DNA of 33,967 nt from contig JAFAOU010000016.1 of the NCBI GenBank assembly GCA_019247495.1, positions 1 to 33,967 of the forward strand, written 5' to 3'. The stretch comes from Acidobacteriota bacterium (GTDB lineage: Bacteria; Acidobacteriota; Thermoanaerobaculia; Gp7-AA8). The position numbers and the translations under genes are program-made. Below the pieces are notes generated by a model, which worked only from the letters and a program-made list of their open reading frames with translations, made no database searches and was not told the origin of the DNA. This document shows, piece after piece, positions 1-8,082 of the stretch. Position 1 is the stretch's first letter. Every line of letters starts with the position of its first letter.

Positions 1-77
1 ACGTCGTCGCCGAGGAAGGAGGCGAGGGCGACACCGGAGATGCCGCCGCCGAGAATGCCGATGGAGCGATGAGTCAT
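1..77 (-). CDS. FAD/NAD(P)-binding amine oxidase-like protein, N-terminus only
   Basis: Only the first 25 codons are inside the window; the gene runs off the left edge. The start ATG is at 77 on the minus strand. The peptide opens with a short beta strand and the glycine-rich dinucleotide loop GILGGGISGVALA, the GxGxxG-type fingerprint of Rossmann-fold flavoproteins. GGGISG followed by small residues is typical of protoporphyrinogen oxidase, phytoene desaturase and other flavin amine oxidases, so FAD binding is likely. The substrate cannot be told from this fragment. It lies about 100 bases downstream of the glycosyltransferase gene on the same strand. Confidence 0.55.
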   Translation of the reverse strand, partial: MTHRSIGILGGGISGVALASFLGDD

Positions 78-177
78 AAGGGCCGCGTATTGTAGCGGGC
101 ACGGCCCGCGGCGTTGGTTGCCCAAGGCTCGATCGACACGCGCGCAACGAGGTTTCGACTGCGCGGGTGCATATCTT

Positions 178-2097
178 TCAGCGGTGGCACGGGCTGCGCG
201 GCGAGATCGCGTCGGTGCCGCGCGCGAGTTGGAGGAGCGCGCCGAGGTCGGGGACGTGCCAGCGCGGCGGATCGGAGGCCTCGAGCGTGGTGCCGCGCGG
301 CGGCTGGCAGAAAGCGACGTCGTTGCGTGCGTCGATGAGCATGATCCCGACCGGTAGCGGCTCGTGCGAGATGGCGTCGAGACGTTGTCCGCGCCGCAAC
401 GTGAGCGTTGTCGTCGCGGGAATCGGAGCGCCATCGACGAACCAATCGATGTTCGCGCCGCGATCGGACGCCGTTGGCGGACCGACGCCGCGCCAGAGCG
501 GACGCTCGAAATCGAGAGGCTGCCGGTACCACGGATGTGACGCCAGATTCGTTGAGGCGTAGACGTCGTAGGTGCCATCCGCGAGCACGATCCATCTTGC
601 CGCCCGCGCGAGCGGCGTGACGCGCGCGGACATTCCGGGCAGCCAGATCTCGCGCCACAGCGGGAGGTAATGCGTGACGATGAATTCGCCGAACGGACGA
701 TGCGCCGCGAGCCACTTGCGAACGTCGTAGTCAGCGATCACGGCGGCCGGCGGATCGCGAAGGACGTCGGCAATGGTGTACGGCTCGAAGAGTTTGTGCT
801 CCTCCATCACGAAGACGTTCGCGCGCAGGAACCAGTAGCGGTAGGCGGGATCGCGATGCAACGGCCAACCGACGCTGTCGAACACCTTCGATCCGGGCGG
901 CGTTCGGCGATCGGCTTCGCGCATGACGAAGTCTTCGTAGACGGTGTCGCTCTCCTTGCCGCGGAAAACGGCCGCGGCGATGTTGACGGTGGCGGCGATC
1001 ACGACGAGCGCAATCAGCGCACGGCGGCGTGAGTCAGTCGTGGCGAACCGATCGATCTCGATGGCCACGAGCGGAGCCATCAACAGGACGGCGATCTCGA
1101 GGTGGTAGTTGAAGACGTACTTCATCGCGGCGATGAAGAGCAGGTTGGCGACCTGCAGAAACGCGAGGAAGAAATCGTCGCCGGGCGCACGGAATCCGCG
1201 ACGCAGCGCGCGCACGACGCCGATTCCGCCGATGATCAGGATGGCGATGCCTCCGGGATCGACCGCGGAAAGTTGGAAGTTCGGAGCGGAGTCGACGAGG
1301 CGCACTCCAAACGCGACCGCGAAACGGTGCGCGAACATCCAGTCGACCGGCGCTTGCGCGAAACGATCGGCGAGGAAGTTGTCGCTCCACAGCCGCTGCC
1401 ACGCGATGCGCGCAGAATGCGTGGCCGCAAAGTAAATGCAGGCAGCGCCGAACGTCGCAGCGGCGCCGGCGAAGCACCAGTTCGCGCGAGCGTTGCCGCC
1501 CCAGGCTCGATCGCGCGTGCGCACGACGCGCACGAGCAGGAGCGTGAGCACGGCCAGCGGGCCGAGTCGCAAGTTGGCCAACCCGGCCAGGCAGAGCATC
1601 GCGCCGCCGAGGAAGGCGAACTTGGGATGGTCGCCGATGCGTTGGAGAAAAAAGAGCGCTGCGATGTAGATGACGCATCCGAGCACGTCGACGCGGTACT
1701 CGACCGCCGGCAGCATGAAGAGAGTGCTGCAGAGCACCAGCGTCATCGCCGTCCATGCCGCGAACGCCGAGATGCCCGCGCGGCGCATCCAGCCGCGCAG
1801 CAGGATGAACGTCAGAATCCACAGCGGCAGTTGCGCGCAGCGCATCAGCAGGATCGCGCTGACGCCGGTGCTGTTCGTCAACGCCGTGACCGGTGCGAAG
1901 AGGAACCACTGCAGCGGCGTGTGGTGCTCCCAGAAATCGCGATACGGAACGAGGCCGCGCCGCACCCAGTCGGTGGCGCGGAAGAATTCGATCTCATCCC
2001 AGACCAGCGGATGGAGTCCCAGCAGTTGGAGCAATCGCGCAATGACTGCGACCAGCGAGATGCCGCCGAACAACGCGGTTGCGCGTCGAGTAGTCAT
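178..2097 (-). CDS. GT39/GT-C type integral membrane glycosyltransferase
   Basis: A 639-residue protein whose first roughly 370 residues are mostly hydrophobic helices (about ten membrane segments), followed by a soluble C-terminal part. The first extracytoplasmic loop carries WDEIEF (D34, E35) and then PYRDFWEHHTPL (51-62), the acidic pair plus PYRDFWEHHTP signature of the ArnT/PMT-like GT-C superfamily. Family knowledge says these enzymes use polyprenyl-phosphate sugars on the outer face of the inner membrane to modify lipids or proteins. The acceptor is unknown. It starts 51 bases after the stop of the H1-like gene, with a perfect hairpin in the gap. The call is firm at superfamily level and open for substrate. 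Confidence 0.75.
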   Translation of the reverse strand: MTTRRATALFGGISLVAVIARLLQLLGLHPLVWDEIEFFRATDWVRRGLVPYRDFWEHHTPLQWFLFAPVTALTNSTGVSAILLMRCAQLPLWILTFILLRGWMRRAGISAFAAWTAMTLVLCSTLFMLPAVEYRVDVLGCVIYIAALFFLQRIGDHPKFAFLGGAMLCLAGLANLRLGPLAVLTLLLVRVVRTRDRAWGGNARANWCFAGAAATFGAACIYFAATHSARIAWQRLWSDNFLADRFAQAPVDWMFAHRFAVAFGVRLVDSAPNFQLSAVDPGGIAILIIGGIGVVRALRRGFRAPGDDFFLAFLQVANLLFIAAMKYVFNYHLEIAVLLMAPLVAIEIDRFATTDSRRRALIALVVIAATVNIAAAVFRGKESDTVYEDFVMREADRRTPPGSKVFDSVGWPLHRDPAYRYWFLRANVFVMEEHKLFEPYTIADVLRDPPAAVIADYDVRKWLAAHRPFGEFIVTHYLPLWREIWLPGMSARVTPLARAARWIVLADGTYDVYASTNLASHPWYRQPLDFERPLWRGVGPPTASDRGANIDWFVDGAPIPATTTLTLRRGQRLDAISHEPLPVGIMLIDARNDVAFCQPPRGTTLEASDPPRWHVPDLGALLQLARGTDAISPRSPCHR

Positions 2098-2112
2098 CGC
2101 AGGCCAACGGGA

Positions 2113-2141
2113 GAGTTGCCGGACGGAGCGTCCGGCAACTC
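2113..2141. repeat. Perfect 12-bp stem intergenic palindrome
   Basis: GAGTTGCCGGAC and its exact reverse complement flank a 5-base loop. It sits 7 bases past the stop codon of the H1-like gene (minus strand) and before the glycosyltransferase start. There is no T-run after it on the minus strand, so it is not a classical intrinsic terminator. It could stabilise or process the mRNA, and it belongs with the other stop-codon-proximal palindromes in this window. Confidence 0.75.
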
Positions 2142-2148
2142 GGGATCA

Positions 2149-2415
2149 TCAGATCTTTTTCGCGGCTTTTTGCAGCGACTTGGCGGTGGAGTTGAGGGCA
2201 TCCTTCGCCATCGACTTTGCGCCCTTCACGCCTTTGGCGACCTGCTTGTCGATCGCTTTGCGCGCCTCTTTGACTTTCGGCGCGGCGGCTTTCTTGATCG
2301 CCTTTATCTTCGGTTTGGCGGCTTTCGCAACAGCGTCGTAAGCGTCTTCACTCGCCTTGGCCACTGCTTTGCCGACTTTCTTCGCGGTCTTCTGAACGTC
2401 TTTCTTCTTGATCAT
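2149..2415 (-). CDS. Lysine/alanine-rich histone H1-like small protein
   Basis: This 88-residue protein is composed almost wholly of Lys, Ala, Val, Asp and Ser in KAAK/KAVAKA-like units, with no cysteine and a strongly basic charge. An AAGGAG ribosome site lies about 8 bases before the ATG. The composition matches bacterial histone H1/Hc1-like or AlgP-like C-terminal tails that bind DNA non-specifically. It also resembles amphipathic LEA-like helices, with roughly 11-residue periodicity possible. I cannot choose between a nucleoid protein and a stress-protective helix from sequence alone. It is a real gene judging by its ribosome site, its biased composition and the tidy position between two genes on the same strand. 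Confidence 0.6.
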   Translation of the reverse strand: MIKKKDVQKTAKKVGKAVAKASEDAYDAVAKAAKPKIKAIKKAAAPKVKEARKAIDKQVAKGVKGAKSMAKDALNSTAKSLQKAAKKI

Positions 2416-2458
2416 GAATCGGCTCCTTCGTCGATGTGTCCGGATACCTTAGCATGCG

Positions 2459-3109
2459 TCACTTCGGCTTTTGGACCTGGTCGAGCCGTACGCGGAATTC
2501 GCGGGCCCACGCGACGAAGGCAGATTCGACGTCTCCCCATCGGCGATAGGAGTTCAATCCGCCGAAGTACTTGCGGCCCAATTTCCGGTCGGCGAATGCT
2601 GCCACGCGTGCGTTGGTGTTGCTGTCGCGCATGTCCACTTCGATGGCCGCCTGTCCGATATCGATCGTAGGAAGGAGAATGCCGCCGGGGCCGAGGAAAC
2701 TGCCAATCGCTTTCGCGCCGAGGTTCTTCGAGGGATGGACGGGAACGAGTTCCGTGATCGCTGCGCGCACACGGAGCACGCCGTCACCCGGCTTGTCGAC
2801 GATCGTGTAGCCGCCGCGCGTCAGTTCATCGGTGAACGCCTTACGCAGGTGCTCGCTGAGGATCTTCAACTCGTCGGCGCTGGACTCGTACTCCGGCGCG
2901 GCTTTGCCGAGGGAAACGACGACCGGGTCGAAGATAAATGAACGGTAGTCCGCAAGGACCCCCGGCCGGCTCGACCACGAACGCGTGGCCGGGTGGCCGG
3001 GAACCGACTGCAGCTCGATGCCGCTGCCGAGGAAGACGAGGTTCGGCGAGGGTGCGGTGGTGCAACCGGCCAGAAACAGGAACGTGAGTGCGGCGAACAT
3101 TCTCTTCAT
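2459..3109 (-). CDS. DUF3313-type lipoprotein
   Basis: A 216-residue protein with a short hydrophobic signal and the lipobox LAGC (C16), so it should be lipid-anchored in the envelope. The rest reads like DUF3313: an early Tyr-hydrophobic stretch leading to FDPVVVSLG, a helix with ADELKILSEHLRKAF, a central VLRVRAAITELVPV strand, and then an IEVDMRDSNTNARVAAFADR segment. Its ATG overlaps the TGA of the upstream DUF885 gene (ATGA at 3106-3109), so the two are probably translationally coupled. The molecular function of DUF3313 is not established. Confidence 0.65.
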   Translation of the reverse strand: MKRMFAALTFLFLAGCTTAPSPNLVFLGSGIELQSVPGHPATRSWSSRPGVLADYRSFIFDPVVVSLGKAAPEYESSADELKILSEHLRKAFTDELTRGGYTIVDKPGDGVLRVRAAITELVPVHPSKNLGAKAIGSFLGPGGILLPTIDIGQAAIEVDMRDSNTNARVAAFADRKLGRKYFGGLNSYRRWGDVESAFVAWAREFRVRLDQVQKPK

Positions 3110-4863
3110 TGCGTTTTCCTTTGCGCTTCGATCCAGCGGTCGACATTCGATTCGAGGACGCTCAGCGGCACTGCGCCGCTGCCGAGGACGACGTCATGGA
3201 ACTCTCGCACGTCGAAGCGAGTCCCGAGCGCGCCCTCGGCACGTTTGCGGAGCTCTTTGATTTTCAGTTCGCCGAGTTTGTACGCGAGCGCCTGGCCGGG
3301 CCAGGAGATGTAGCGGTCGACTTCCGTCTCGACTTCGTGCAACGGAAGCGCGGTGCGCGTCGCGAGATAGTCGATCGCCTGCTTGCGCGTCCATCCCATC
3401 GAATGAATTCCGGTATCGACGACCAGCCGGCAGGCGCGCCACATCTCGTACGTCAGCCGGCCGAAGTTCGAATACGGATCCTGATAGATGCCCGCTTCGA
3501 TGCCGAGCCATTCGCAATACAGTCCCCACCCTTCGCCGAACGCCGAGATGTAGGAGTAGCGGCGGAAGTTCGGCAGGTCGCCGAGCTCGCGCGACAACGA
3601 GATCTGCAGATGATGCCCGGGCACGGCCTCGTGCAGCGTGAGCGCCTCGAGGTTGTAGAGCGGTCGGCTCTCCAGCATGTACGTGTTGACCCAGTAGATG
3701 CCCGGCTGCGTACTGCCCTGCGCCGGACCGACGTAGCGGCCGCTCGTGTACTTCGGCGCGATGTCGTCCGGCACCGGCTCGACCGTGTACGGCAGGCGCG
3801 GCAGCGTTTTGAAAAGTGACGGCAGCTTGCCGTCGATTCGCTTGGCGATCCGCGACGCGCGCGACAGCAGTTCTTCCGGCGTCTTCGCATAGAAGCGCGG
3901 ATCCGTGCGGAGGAAGACCAGGAAGGCCGCGAAGTCGCCGTTGAATCCGGCCTGCTTCATCACCGCATTCATCTCGGCGGAGATCCGCTCAACCTCGCTC
4001 AATCCGATCTTGTGGATCTCCTCAGGTGTGAGATTGAGCGTGGTGAACTCGCGGATTTTCAACGCGTAGTACGCCCGGCCGTTCGGCAGTTCGGACGCGC
4101 CGAGCGTCGTGCGCGCGTTCGGCAGATATTCGTTGCGGAAGAAGTTGAGGAACTCGCGATATCCGACCACCGCTCCGTCCATCACCGCCGCCCGTCCCTC
4201 GGTCTGCAATCGCGCGCGTTCGGATTCGGGCACTGATGACGGGAACTTCGCGAACGGCACCCAGAACACGCTCTTCGCCGGATCGTCGACGATGTGCGCG
4301 GTGATCGTGGAGTCGTAACCCTCCAGCGTGGCGCGCGGGATGGTCATGCCGCGCTTGATGCCGATCCGCATCAGCGCGATCTCTTCGCGAACGTAGCGCG
4401 GCCACGCCTTGAGGCGACTGATGTAGTTCTCGTAATCCTTCACCGTCGCAAGCGGGACATCTTTCGGCAGGCGCGAGAAGCCGGAGTGGAATCCGGAGTC
4501 GGCGTTGAAGGGGACCTGGTAATCGCCAAGGTCGAACGATGCGGATGAATCCTCGAGCCGTTGTTTAAAGATGTCGTAGTTGACTGCGTCGGCCGGCGAC
4601 AGCTTCGCGCGATCGATACCGCTAAGTTCCGCAAGCGCGGCCTTGGTCTGCGCGTGACGGCGTTCGAGATCGGCCATCGTCACGGAAGGGAGCCGGCCGT
4701 CGTATTCGTGCCGGCCGACCGACGTGGCAAAGAGCGGATTCTCGCGAAGCTGCGTTTCCCACGCGCGATCGAACAATGCGTGAAGCCGGGCGGCCTCATC
4801 CGCAGCGCTGGCGGAAACAGCAAGCAGAGCAACGACGACCAGGAGCGATAGCCGAAGTTTCAT
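3106..4863 (-). CDS. DUF885 family secreted metallo-hydrolase
   Basis: A 585-residue protein starting with a cleavable-looking signal peptide (residues 1-20, ending SASA). The zinc-binding HEAVPGHH is at residues 411-418, followed by a conserved FGEGWGLYCEWLG block that should supply the third metal ligand. Together these are the hallmark of DUF885 (PF05960), a group related to HExxH metallopeptidases and found in many secreted copies in Acidobacteriota and Xanthomonadales. Length agrees with the family (about 580-600). It is the first gene of a two-gene unit with the DUF3313-type lipoprotein, so both may act in the periplasm. Peptidase activity is expected from the fold; the substrate is unknown. 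Confidence 0.85.
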   Translation of the reverse strand: MKLRLSLLVVVALLAVSASAADEAARLHALFDRAWETQLRENPLFATSVGRHEYDGRLPSVTMADLERRHAQTKAALAELSGIDRAKLSPADAVNYDIFKQRLEDSSASFDLGDYQVPFNADSGFHSGFSRLPKDVPLATVKDYENYISRLKAWPRYVREEIALMRIGIKRGMTIPRATLEGYDSTITAHIVDDPAKSVFWVPFAKFPSSVPESERARLQTEGRAAVMDGAVVGYREFLNFFRNEYLPNARTTLGASELPNGRAYYALKIREFTTLNLTPEEIHKIGLSEVERISAEMNAVMKQAGFNGDFAAFLVFLRTDPRFYAKTPEELLSRASRIAKRIDGKLPSLFKTLPRLPYTVEPVPDDIAPKYTSGRYVGPAQGSTQPGIYWVNTYMLESRPLYNLEALTLHEAVPGHHLQISLSRELGDLPNFRRYSYISAFGEGWGLYCEWLGIEAGIYQDPYSNFGRLTYEMWRACRLVVDTGIHSMGWTRKQAIDYLATRTALPLHEVETEVDRYISWPGQALAYKLGELKIKELRKRAEGALGTRFDVREFHDVVLGSGAVPLSVLESNVDRWIEAQRKTQ

Positions 4864-4890
4864 TCGGGAAGCTTACCGTCTGTCGCGGGA

Positions 4891-4927
4891 AGACAAGTTG
4901 ACTTGACAGCGTTAGACAAGTTAACTT
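4891..4927 (+). promoter_or_regulatory. Paired palindromic boxes, probable operator
   Basis: A 13-base direct repeat, AGACAAGTTGACT (4891-4903) and AGACAAGTTAACT (4914-4926), recurs with a 23-base step, about two helical turns. Inside each is a palindrome: AAGTTAACTT (perfect, 4918-4927) and AAGTTGACTT (one mismatch, 4895-4904). TTGACT/TTGACA hexamers overlap the boxes, so a bound dimer could block the promoter of the small membrane protein 20 bases downstream, or of the divergent DUF885 gene. The sequence is AT-richer than its surroundings. The regulator is not in the window. Confidence 0.5.
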
Positions 4928-4945
4928 TCCAAAGGAGCCTACGAA

Positions 4946-5173
4946 ATGAACCTGAGAAATCGCATCTTGAACAGCCCCTGCACTCTGATGATGATCGGAA
5001 TGACGTGCTTCGTAATCGGGAACCCGCCGAGCTTCATTCACATCGCGACAACGATGAACAGCGATGTACTCGACTTCGCCCGCGGCGTGCTGCTCGGCCT
5101 CTCGATCGGATTCAATCTGCTCGCCGCGTGGATGCACGGACGCAACAGGCGCTGCGCGCGCGGTCCGAGTTGA
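4946..5173 (+). CDS. Small two-helix membrane protein
   Basis: This 75-residue protein has two hydrophobic segments (about residues 12-34 and 42-62) and a basic tail ending HGRNRRCARGPS, so the C-terminus is probably cytoplasmic. A clean AAAGGAG site (4931-4937) stands 8 bases before the ATG, and a strong terminator follows about 65 bases after the stop. It is therefore a self-contained single-gene unit with its own likely operator upstream. I do not recognise a family. Small membrane proteins of this type often accompany HTH regulators or sensors, but no such partner is adjacent here. Confidence 0.65.
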   Translation: MNLRNRILNSPCTLMMIGMTCFVIGNPPSFIHIATTMNSDVLDFARGVLLGLSIGFNLLAAWMHGRNRRCARGPS

Positions 5174-5238
5174 CTTCAGGAATCGGCCGAGGGACACTGC
5201 CGTTTCAGCACCACAAGGATTGGGGATTCCCGGTCGAC

Positions 5239-5275
5239 AAAGGGCCTCGGCGGATGCGCCGGGGCCTTTTGTTTT
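5239..5275 (+). terminator. Rho-independent terminator
   Basis: GGCCTCGGCG, a GATG loop and CGCCGGGGCC form a 10-bp stem with one G-U pair, extended by AAAG/CTTT and followed by CTTTTGTTTT. It ends the small membrane-protein transcript and lies just outside the stop codon of the convergent DUF3800 gene. It may serve that gene too, although the T-run on the minus side is weak. Confidence 0.85.
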
Positions 5276-5277
5276 CA

Positions 5278-6012
5278 TCAGGGAAAGACCTTCAGTCCCC
5301 ATCCAAAAACTGCTCCCGACGGACTGCGGTCGAGCTTTTTTTCGATGACCGAATATGCACGGTTGATTTGCGCAGCGTTCATGGTGTGACGAGCGATCGG
5401 CCGTGCGACGAGGTCGGCGATTTGAAGTCCGGGAACGTTACCGGACTTCGGGACGAAACGCGGCTGGAGGGAGAACTGCTCACGTCGATAGTTCGCGCCT
5501 GCGCAAATCCGTCGAAACTCGAGTTCCAATTCATCGTCCTCACGTTTGCCGCGGCACTCAATGATGACGGGGGTAGCTCCGGCAGCGTTCTGACGTCTCA
5601 GCCAGACGGCCACGCGTTCCAAACCAAAGCCAAGCGCTATTTGATACGGATTGTTCGGGTACGTGTAACGACCGACAAGCAGATCCTTCCGGATGACCGA
5701 CGCAATGATCGTCATCGGTACAGCCTCGATGAGCGCGGTGAGTTCAGCCAGAAACGCTGATTTTCGGGCCGGTTCTCGGAGTATCGAAAAGTCGCCGAGA
5801 TCTTTTCGGATGTCCCGCTCGTGAAGGACTACCTGATCGTGGCCGAAGTGGGCGAACTTGAATTCCGTGATCGAGGGAAGGACAAAACGCGAGTACGCAG
5901 TCTTCGCGAGGATGCAGAACGCCAGCACGAACACTGGAAACTGCGGATCGATCGTTTCGAGCCCGTGGTCGCCACTTTCGTCGACGAAGACGATGTAATC
6001 ACTCGCGTTCAT
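5278..6012 (-). CDS. DUF3800 domain protein
   Basis: A 244-residue protein beginning with a beta strand and DESGDHG (D11, E12, D15), with an acidic E152 in IIECRGKREDDE and a late LQIADLVARPIARH (D200). This order of acidic residues is the DUF3800 pattern (PF12686), thought to be an RNase H-like fold with a metal-dependent nuclease site. Members are scattered, often close to mobile or defence loci, and their biological role is not settled. Base composition is visibly less GC-rich than the flanking genes, which suggests acquisition by transfer. It is a lone gene, convergent with the small membrane protein; no defence partner is seen beside it. Confidence 0.75.
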   Translation of the reverse strand: MNASDYIVFVDESGDHGLETIDPQFPVFVLAFCILAKTAYSRFVLPSITEFKFAHFGHDQVVLHERDIRKDLGDFSILREPARKSAFLAELTALIEAVPMTIIASVIRKDLLVGRYTYPNNPYQIALGFGLERVAVWLRRQNAAGATPVIIECRGKREDDELELEFRRICAGANYRREQFSLQPRFVPKSGNVPGLQIADLVARPIARHTMNAAQINRAYSVIEKKLDRSPSGAVFGWGLKVFP

Positions 6013-6153
6013 TCGAAGAATCTCTAAATTCCGGAGTTTGAATCCGAGGTTACAGCAGCGCAGCCGACATCGCGGCAGCGCGATGACCGAGACAGCGTCA
6101 GCCTCCGGTTATCATGCTCCGTCTCTCAAAATCATTGCGGCGCAGGTCTTCGA

Positions 6154-7821
6154 ATGAAGAATCGTATTTTCATCGTGGCGGTGGCTTCCTGTTTCGTTGC
6201 GTCGCTTCCAGCCGCGACGCATACGGTCAAGGTCAATGCTGACGGGTCGTTCTCGCCGCCGACGACCGTAATCGCGAGCGGCGATACGGTGGAGTGGACG
6301 CTGAACGGTCCCGGCGACGCGATCATCCCGATCAATTGGGACGGCGTCTCGCCCGGCTTCTGTTCCGCCGTCAAGGCGTTTTCGGCGACCGATCCGAACG
6401 ATCTGACCGGACCGCTGCCCGTGGCCGCATCGGGGATCTACGCGCTCAGTCCTCTCGATGCCGGATTCGTAGTAGAACCGAAGAAAACGCTCTGCTCGAA
6501 TGGCGGAGCGCCGAGGTCAGTGGTCGGATCGGAGATGCTTTGCGCGACCGGGCTGTCGGGAGCGACGATGGACGCGACGTGGCAGGATCCGAGTCTCACC
6601 GGCGTCTTCATTCGTCTGCTCTGGAGCGATGTGCAGACCGCGCCAGGAACGGCCGACGCGAATTTCAATTTCACGGTCCTCGATCGCGAGCTGAACAAGG
6701 CGGTAAAGAACGGCAAGATTTATAGCTTGGCGATCAAGGCCGGCGACGACGGCACGCCGTCATGGCTTTTCACCAATGGCGTGACTCCGCTGGCGCTGCA
6801 GGACAGCGGCTCCGACGATCCGGGATGCGGCACCAAGATGACGCTCGGCAGTCCGACCGATACCGCCTATCAGAATCGCTACTTCGATCTGTTGCGCAAA
6901 GTGGCCGCGCACATCAGGTCGCGCGCCGATTGGTATCGCGCGTTGACCTACATCAAGCCGTCGGGCGCGAACCTCTTCACACACGAGAACCGGTTGCCCA
7001 AGCGCTGTGACGCGGGATGCGTCTGCAATACCCAGTTATTCGCGCAGGCAGGCTACACGCCGGCAGGTCTCTACGCGTTTTATCAGGCGCAGACGGCGGT
7101 TCTCGCTCAGGAGTTTCCCGGAAAGTCGATCAGCTACGCGTTGATTCAGGACGGATTCCCGCTCATCAACAACAGCGGCGGGTACGAGAAGAGCGATGGC
7201 ACGTCGTCCGGCGGTGCGTTGCCCGGCGGTGTCGAGCAGACCCAGACGATCATCGACAACGGCCAGGCCACGTTCGGGCAGCGTTTCGTCGTGCAGCACA
7301 ACGGCTTGCAGCCGAAGCAGATCGATACGTGCGCGTCGAACCTCAGCGGTCCGGGATGTCCGAACCGTTGGGTGGTTCAGGAAGGCCGCGAAGGACAGGT
7401 CACCGGATTCCAGACGACAAATGCGGGGAAGGTGTCGAACGTCGCTGACACCGATTCGGCTTTCCAGAACGCGTTGATCAATTCGCAGGCGGTCTTCGTC
7501 GAAATCTACGAAGAGCGTTTCTGGGAAGCGGTGAAACAGCCGAACGGCGTGATCGATCCCGCGGGTTCCGGACGGACGATGTCGCAGTGGGCCGCACAGT
7601 TTCAAAACCGCCGCCGGACGCTGTTTCCGTCACTGCCCGATCCGTTTCCGACGACCTACCGTCACACCTTCACGCGGACGCTTTTGCAGCCGGCCGGTAA
7701 CCAGATTTTCTATTACATCCATGGCGCGAAGTGCGGCGTTGGAAATGCGACGCCGGGCGCGATCGTGATTCAGGGTACGGCCCCAGAGCAGCCTCCTCGG
7801 CACCGTTCCGTCAAACATTGA
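6154..7821 (+). CDS. Secreted protein, possible glycosidase-like TIM barrel
   Basis: A 555-residue protein with a signal peptide (residues 1-21, ending SLPAA). Residues 22-50, THTVKVNADGSFSPPTTV and the GDTVEWTL that follows, copy the first strands of cupredoxin domains, but the usual copper ligands are not evident. From about residue 135, MDATWQDPSLTGVFIRLLW and then a VLDRELNKAVKNGKIYSLAI block and GTPSWLF look like the first strands of a glycoside hydrolase barrel of the GH42/GH5 kind. A late strand VFVEIYEERFWEA could carry a catalytic glutamate. Many cysteines suggest disulfides and export. The C-terminal 15 residues look irregular. The glycosidase idea is inference, and I cannot assign a family. 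Confidence 0.5.
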   Translation: MKNRIFIVAVASCFVASLPAATHTVKVNADGSFSPPTTVIASGDTVEWTLNGPGDAIIPINWDGVSPGFCSAVKAFSATDPNDLTGPLPVAASGIYALSPLDAGFVVEPKKTLCSNGGAPRSVVGSEMLCATGLSGATMDATWQDPSLTGVFIRLLWSDVQTAPGTADANFNFTVLDRELNKAVKNGKIYSLAIKAGDDGTPSWLFTNGVTPLALQDSGSDDPGCGTKMTLGSPTDTAYQNRYFDLLRKVAAHIRSRADWYRALTYIKPSGANLFTHENRLPKRCDAGCVCNTQLFAQAGYTPAGLYAFYQAQTAVLAQEFPGKSISYALIQDGFPLINNSGGYEKSDGTSSGGALPGGVEQTQTIIDNGQATFGQRFVVQHNGLQPKQIDTCASNLSGPGCPNRWVVQEGREGQVTGFQTTNAGKVSNVADTDSAFQNALINSQAVFVEIYEERFWEAVKQPNGVIDPAGSGRTMSQWAAQFQNRRRTLFPSLPDPFPTTYRHTFTRTLLQPAGNQIFYYIHGAKCGVGNATPGAIVIQGTAPEQPPRHRSVKH

Positions 7822-7893
7822 CGCGGTCGCGTTGCAGCTTGCACGTGGCGCAAAACCTGCTCATCAGAAGGCGCACAGAGAAAGGTGCCGATC

Positions 7894-8067
7894 ATGTCCG
7901 ATCATGACCTCCCGCCGGAACTTCGACGACGCAGGCATCCCGAGGCGATGCCGATCGAACTACCGCTCCAGCTTGCGCTCGAGGACGAGCCGCCGCCGCT
8001 TCTGAATCCCGACCGCGCCTCTGCGGACCAGCAGCGCAATCCGGAGCCCTACCTACGCCAGAGCTGA
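7894..8067 (+). CDS. Small proline-rich hypothetical protein
   Basis: This 57-residue protein is rich in Pro, Glu, Leu and Arg, with no membrane segment or cysteine, and is probably disordered. I chose the ATG at 7894 because AAAGG lies 8 bases before it; an in-frame GTG at 7885 would overlap that site. The coding sense is supported by the ribosome site and by normal high-GC third positions. No family recognised. It is convergent with rph, with only 15 bases between the stops. Confidence 0.4.
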   Translation: MSDHDLPPELRRRRHPEAMPIELPLQLALEDEPPPLLNPDRASADQQRNPEPYLRQS

Positions 8068-8082
8068 ATGCGATAGTCCGCG

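Noticed and set aside
1102..2670. 522-codon open frame on the plus strand
   Set aside because: Antisense to the GT39-like membrane gene and the H1-like gene. Its Arg/Glu-rich product is typical of a GC-rich shadow frame.
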